This document shows positions 60,647 to 64,000 of a stretch of DNA of 64,000 bases, piece by piece. The notes below the pieces were generated by a model. It did not search any database. It saw only the letters and a list, made by a program, of their open reading frames with translations, and was not told the origin of the DNA. The translations under genes and the position numbers were made by a program. Numbering within the stretch: the stretch's first letter is position 1; each line of letters opens with the position of its first letter. Origin of the DNA: Alicyclobacillus herbarius DSM 13609 (lineage in GTDB: Bacteria > Bacillota > Bacilli > Alicyclobacillales > Alicyclobacillaceae); the NCBI RefSeq assembly GCF_000430585.1, contig NZ_AUMH01000003.1, positions 142,882 through 206,881 of the forward strand, in the 5' to 3' direction.

Positions 60647-61533
60647 ATCTCGTACCACTCTTCCCGCGTCAGATAGATGTCGCTTGCCTTACAGCAATCC
60701 CTCAACCGCTGTATATTCATCGTGCCAATGACGGGTTGCATCTTTGCGGGATGGCGCAACAGCCACGCAATCGCGATGGTCGTGTTGCTCACGTCATACT
60801 TGTTGGCGATCTCGTCAATCTTCCGGTTCAATTCCGGAAACTTGTCGTTATCGAGGAACACACCCTCGAAGAAGCCGTATTGGAAAGGTGACCAAGGTTG
60901 GATGGTAATGTCGTGGAGTCGGCAGTAATCGAGTACACTGCCGTCCCGGTCTACCGCAGAATCGTTCTCCATATTCACATTGATGCCATTGGAGATCATG
61001 GTGGCGTTCGTGATGCTCAGTTGCAGTTGGTTGGCGACGATGGGCTGCTTGACCCATCGTTTCAGCAACTCAATCTGCATTGGTTTCTGATTGGACACAC
61101 CGAAGTACCGAACTTTTCCCGAGCTCTCGAGAATGTCGAAAGCCTCGGCCACCTCTTCCGGCTCCACGAGCGCATCCGGACGGTGCAGCAGCAGGACATC
61201 CAGATAATCGGTCTTCAACCGCTTCAGGCTCCCGTTGACCGCCTCCAGGATATGCTCTTTCGAAAAGTCGAACATGCCCTTGCGAATGCCGCACTTGGAC
61301 TGCAGGATAACCTTTTCACGAATGTCGTCGTTCATATGGATGGCGTCCGCGAACATCTCCTCGCACGCACCGCCGCCGTAAATGTCGGCGTGATCGAAGA
61401 AATTCGCGCCTTCTTCGAGCGCGGTTTGGACAAAACGCTCAGCCTCAGCCTTGTTCAGCGATTGAATGCGCATACAACCGACGGCAACGACCGGCACCTC
61501 TAAGGTGCTGGTTCCAAGTTTCATCGTTCTCAC
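60616..61533 (-). CDS. Aldo/keto reductase (YdhF-like)
   Basis: 305-residue NADPH-dependent oxidoreductase with a TIM barrel. The catalytic tetrad is visible: Asp and Tyr in NFFDHADIYGGG, Lys in VILQSKCGIRKG and His in LDVLLLHRPDALV; the cofactor loop is HPAKMQPVIGTMNIQRL. The YdhF/AKR11-like subgroup reduces varied carbonyls. GTG 61533 stands eight bases after AAGGAGGAG. Confidence 0.9.
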   Translation of the reverse strand: MRTMKLGTSTLEVPVVAVGCMRIQSLNKAEAERFVQTALEEGANFFDHADIYGGGACEEMFADAIHMNDDIREKVILQSKCGIRKGMFDFSKEHILEAVNGSLKRLKTDYLDVLLLHRPDALVEPEEVAEAFDILESSGKVRYFGVSNQKPMQIELLKRWVKQPIVANQLQLSITNATMISNGINVNMENDSAVDRDGSVLDYCRLHDITIQPWSPFQYGFFEGVFLDNDKFPELNRKIDEIANKYDVSNTTIAIAWLLRHPAKMQPVIGTMNIQRLRDCCKASDIYLTREEWYEIYRAAGNVLP

Positions 61534-61660
61534 GGTTTGTCTCCTCCTTCTCTCCGACTAGGCGCTTAAACTCAAAGGCCAAAGTGCACTGACTCTATAT
61601 TACCTTAAGAAAGAGCCAGAATAGAATTTTGGGAACGATGCTGGCACACGCACACATGAT

Positions 61661-62245
61661 TTACTTCTTATCGACATCACCCTCAGTAACCATCGTGACC
61701 ACGCCCGGTTTTAACCCCTCGGCAAAGGCGGTCACATGGATGGTACCCGGATTCCCATTCGCGCGAACGATGACCAAGCACCTTCCCGCATGTGCCCTTC
61801 TCCGATTTCCTTTGTATGATTCGTCACTCGTAAGGTCCCCGTTGTCTATACCAAGAATCGCGCCTTCTCCGCGCAAATCGAACGTAATCTCGTTCTCTGC
61901 GTCCGGGACGACCAACCCTTTTTTATCTGTACTCGTCACTTCGACGTGGATGTCATTTTCATCCTTCGCGAGAGCGGGCCGATCCGCTCGCAAGCTGAGG
62001 CCGTACGGTTTCCCCGCGGTGGCCATTTCATGCGAACAGGCGATGATCCCGCCGTTTTTCCCGACCGCCCGTATCGTCCCAGGGACATAGGGAACATACC
62101 ATGTCATCATATGATCGGGAAAGTCGGACAAAGACTTCTCCCCCATCGACTCGTCGTTCACAAACAGCTCTACGCTTTCGCAGTTGGTAAACGTCACCAT
62201 CCGCACGAAATCCCCTTCAAAATGAGGGAGTGTCCAAATCGCCAT
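61661..62245 (-). pseudogene. C-terminal fragment of a GH2 beta-galactosidase-like protein
   Basis: About 195 codons matching the Ig-like C-terminal domains (DUF4982 and following) of family 2 glycoside hydrolases: TFTNCESVELFVNDESMGEK, HMMTWYVPYVPGTIRAVG and LGIDNGDLTSDESYKGNRR. The catalytic barrel is absent; upstream sequence switches to another frame and an unrelated piece. A stop at 61661 looks original. Remnant of a sugar-utilisation locus. Confidence 0.7.
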
Positions 62246-62378
62246 GGATGATGACAGGTTTACCCTCCAGCATACGCTTCGCGACCTGCCACGTCCCCCT
62301 TCTTCCATGCAGACTGACCGGGATAGCACGGTCATCGTATGTGTTGTGCACGATAGGCTTTCCGAACTTAATTGTCAC
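62217..62378 (-). pseudogene. Unidentified gene fragment
   Basis: A 53-codon frame beginning TIKFGKPIVHNTYDDRAIPV and ending HGDLDTPSF, overlapping the start of the GH2 fragment in another frame. It has natural composition but no ribosome-binding site and a stop codon just upstream. Probably the 3' end of a deleted gene; family not recognised. Confidence 0.35.
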
Positions 62379-62413
62379 AATCGTACTGTTCTACACTACG
62401 CACCTTTCAGGAC

Positions 62414-62974
62414 TCAAACTGGCGGATTGTAAATAACTACCTTCGCGGTGTCGCTCGCACAGATCTTTCCTGGTCGTTCCACGACGCAGATAATCCCACG
62501 TCGACCAAGCGCATGTCGGACGAATCGGGACGAGAGCTTGGAAACGTCCGGATAGTTGGCCTGTACCATGTTACCGGCTTGGGTGCACGGTAGGTTTTCC
62601 CCTTCACACACAAGTCCAGCGCCGCTTGGAAAGAAAATCCGGCTACCAACGGGCAGCTTCGTTAGATTCGGGAATCCGCGAAGAGCGATGTTAGCCCCGA
62701 GCCATTGGGGCAGGACCTCAGGGACGCCAAGTTCTTCGGCAATCAACGCACACTCTTCCATCGATACGACTGTGACCTGCCGCCGATTGAAAATTTCTGT
62801 ACCACGTGGATACATCGGTTCCCGCACGCCAGCCCTCTTGGTGAGGCCGAAATGGAGGTCACCTGGAATGCCACCGTAATCCACTTGGATATTCGAAACA
62901 CTCCTCGTTACGAAGGTGTTCTGTTGGTCGGCAATATAAACGGATTCAACGATTACACTTCGAGACTTCCACAT
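62414..62974 (-). CDS. MOSC-domain protein
   Basis: A 186-residue molybdenum-cofactor-sulfurase-C-terminal-like domain. IQVDYGGIPGDLHFGLTKRA, RRQVTVVSMEECALIAEELG and ALGRRGIICVVERPGKI fit the MOSC fold; the Cys of MOSC sulfur carriers may be that in EGENLPCTQAGN. MOSC proteins are predicted to deliver sulfur or detoxify N-hydroxylated compounds. ATG 62974 follows GAGGTGACGCCT. It may connect with the mobB-moeA genes functionally, though they are 22 kb away. Confidence 0.8.
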   Translation of the reverse strand: MWKSRSVIVESVYIADQQNTFVTRSVSNIQVDYGGIPGDLHFGLTKRAGVREPMYPRGTEIFNRRQVTVVSMEECALIAEELGVPEVLPQWLGANIALRGFPNLTKLPVGSRIFFPSGAGLVCEGENLPCTQAGNMVQANYPDVSKLSSRFVRHALGRRGIICVVERPGKICASDTAKVVIYNPPV

Positions 62975-63118
62975 AGGCGTCACCTCTATTACTAGGGCGT
63001 ATAAATGAACTGCAGCAAAGGGAGCGGCCTTCGAACCCCCCCTTCTTACTTCTCTAAAATACGAGCCAATAATCCTGTATATTTCGTCAAGTCTAACGAA
63101 GTGGGAAACAGCGACCTG

Positions 63119-63640
63119 CTACCAACCCATTCGCTGTCGAAAGAATGTAATTTGAGCCGTGTGATGTCGATCATGCCAGGAATATAAACCGAGGGCTTTG
63201 TCTAACGTCCACACGCCACTTACAGGGTGAACATAGGTACGAGAGAAGTCATCGCTCCTTAGCCCCTCAAGCAAAGCCACCCACCGTGCATGAATGAGGT
63301 TGAATAGTTGCAAAGACTCCTCGACGGGTACATTCCGATCCGGTAAATCTGCCCATAAACCTTCTAAAGCGGGTCTGATTTGTGGATTGTCTTCTGTTAG
63401 CGCAAATTTGAATCGGACATAGACAAGCATGTCATTTTCGGCCAAATGGTGGACAATTTGACGTACAGTCCATCCACCAGTCCGATACGGTGTGTCCAAC
63501 TGCTCTAACGTCAGCCCATCTACGGCACGTTCTAAACTCGAAGGTGCTTCAGCAAGTTCGGTAATCCAAGCATTCCGTTGATCCAAAGAAACATTTGCTA
63601 CCGGTTCAAACTTCCCGATTGGGTAGCGGACATCATCCAT
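63119..63640 (-). CDS. DinB/YfiT-like putative thiol transferase
   Basis: A 173-residue four-helix protein: MDDVRYPIGKFEPV and ELAEAPSSLERAVDGL at the N-terminus, then the metal-ligand motifs TVRQIVHHLAEND and SWHDRHHTAQITFFRQRMGW, whose His residues bind the metal in YfiT of Bacillus subtilis. Relatives transfer bacillithiol or act as metal-dependent hydrolases. ATG 63640 follows GAGGAGG; the long open frame upstream is not coding. Confidence 0.87.
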   Translation of the reverse strand: MDDVRYPIGKFEPVANVSLDQRNAWITELAEAPSSLERAVDGLTLEQLDTPYRTGGWTVRQIVHHLAENDMLVYVRFKFALTEDNPQIRPALEGLWADLPDRNVPVEESLQLFNLIHARWVALLEGLRSDDFSRTYVHPVSGVWTLDKALGLYSWHDRHHTAQITFFRQRMGW

Positions 63641-64000
63641 CTCTTTCAGCCTCCTCGTATGATGGTAGTAGAAGTTCTCCTTCGTCGAATTTCCAGTAGG
63701 TCCGGAACTGCTGGAACAGCGCTGGAGAATTTCCAGAGCCGGCTCAAGACCCATCCGAATGAGACAGCTGCTCAGGAGGATGGGAAGTGGTTGATGGGGC
63801 TTCCCCATCCAAACAATCTCGCAGTATCGCAATACCCGTTTTCACCCATGGATGGGGAGGTTCCCATCGACCCATGGATGATTGTTATCGGTTGAGTCAC
63901 CGGAGTCGCTTGACGGCTACTCCGCTTCTTTGTCATGCGCTTGTTCCTTGAAAACTTTATATCCGTCCGCATCTGGTTGGGGGATGCCCCCAACGCCTTC
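63641..64000. other. Right-end region, possible gene remnant and terminator
   Basis: A plus-strand frame running to a stop at 63895 encodes ALENFQSRLKTHPNETAAQE and ends PIDPWMIVIG; it looks protein-like but has no start signal, so it may be the 3' end of a decayed gene (family not recognised). After it CGGAGT (about 63911) pairs with ACTCCG, followed by CTTCTTTG, a weak terminator. Nothing else was recognised to the window edge. Confidence 0.3.

Overview
This window reads as one contiguous piece of a Bacillota (Firmicutes) chromosome of middling-to-high G+C. Ribosome-binding sites are strong and purine-rich (GGAGG types), and GTG and TTG starts are common. SAM-I and cobalamin riboswitches with intrinsic terminators, menaquinone genes, a YjcZ-like sporulation peptide and AraR-like and cre-like operators all fit an aerobic endospore former. 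A sulfocyanin-type blue copper protein suggests an acidophilic or iron/sulfur-oxidising relative of Alicyclobacillus or Sulfobacillus; that placement is inference. No rRNA, tRNA, CRISPR array, prophage or intact insertion sequence was seen.

Layout. 0-2 kb: end of a UgtP-like glycosyltransferase, sulfocyanin, ResA-like thioredoxin. 2-9.5 kb: menaquinone operon menB-E-F-D-H on the minus strand (mostly four-base ATGA overlaps) and divergent menA; menC is absent. 9.6-15.7 kb: cell wall (four-module peptidoglycan-binding glucosaminidase, L,D-transpeptidase), a 5'-truncated YyaL remnant and small proteins. 15.9-19.2 kb: methionine uptake, metNI and metQ divergent, each behind its own SAM-I riboswitch. 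19.2-24.8 kb: cbiA, then many very small genes and gene remnants, DedA, a tandem GNAT. 24.9-38.1 kb: K+/H+ antiporter, then the cobalamin region: riboswitch-btuF-btuC-btuD-cobU-cobS-cbiP, PduO-type adenosyltransferase, flavin reductase, an SSS symporter flanked by AraR-like boxes, and cobT with a heme-oxygenase-like diiron protein. 38.5-42 kb: mobB-moeA and amtB. 42-52.6 kb: malic enzyme with an ACT domain, nitronate monooxygenase, M29 aminopeptidase, aldehyde dehydrogenase with a cre-like site, HTH protein, MFS transporter, LOG protein, GNAT, O6-alkylguanine methyltransferase, VOC protein. 52.7-64 kb: large subtilase with FlgD-like repeats, DMT transporter, several GNATs, an APC permease with a frameshifted end next to a LysR regulator, aldo/keto reductase, a GH2 remnant, MOSC protein, YfiT-like protein.

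How it works together. The men genes turn chorismate into prenylated naphthoquinone, and sulfocyanin and ResA would serve the same respiratory chain. The cobalamin genes import corrinoids (BtuFCD), adenosylate them (PduO type) and build the nucleotide loop (CobU, CobS, CobT), with CbiA and CbiP supplying amidations. The threonine-phosphate decarboxylase gene cobD appears to survive only as a short in-frame scar fused to cbiP. Gene decay is concentrated at 12.8-14, 21-24 and 57-63 kb.

Most noteworthy points: the CobD-CbiP scar, the diiron oxidase gene in an operon with cobT, paired divergent SAM-I riboswitches, the AraR-like boxes around the symporter promoter, and missing AUG/GUG starts in metN (and perhaps cbiA).
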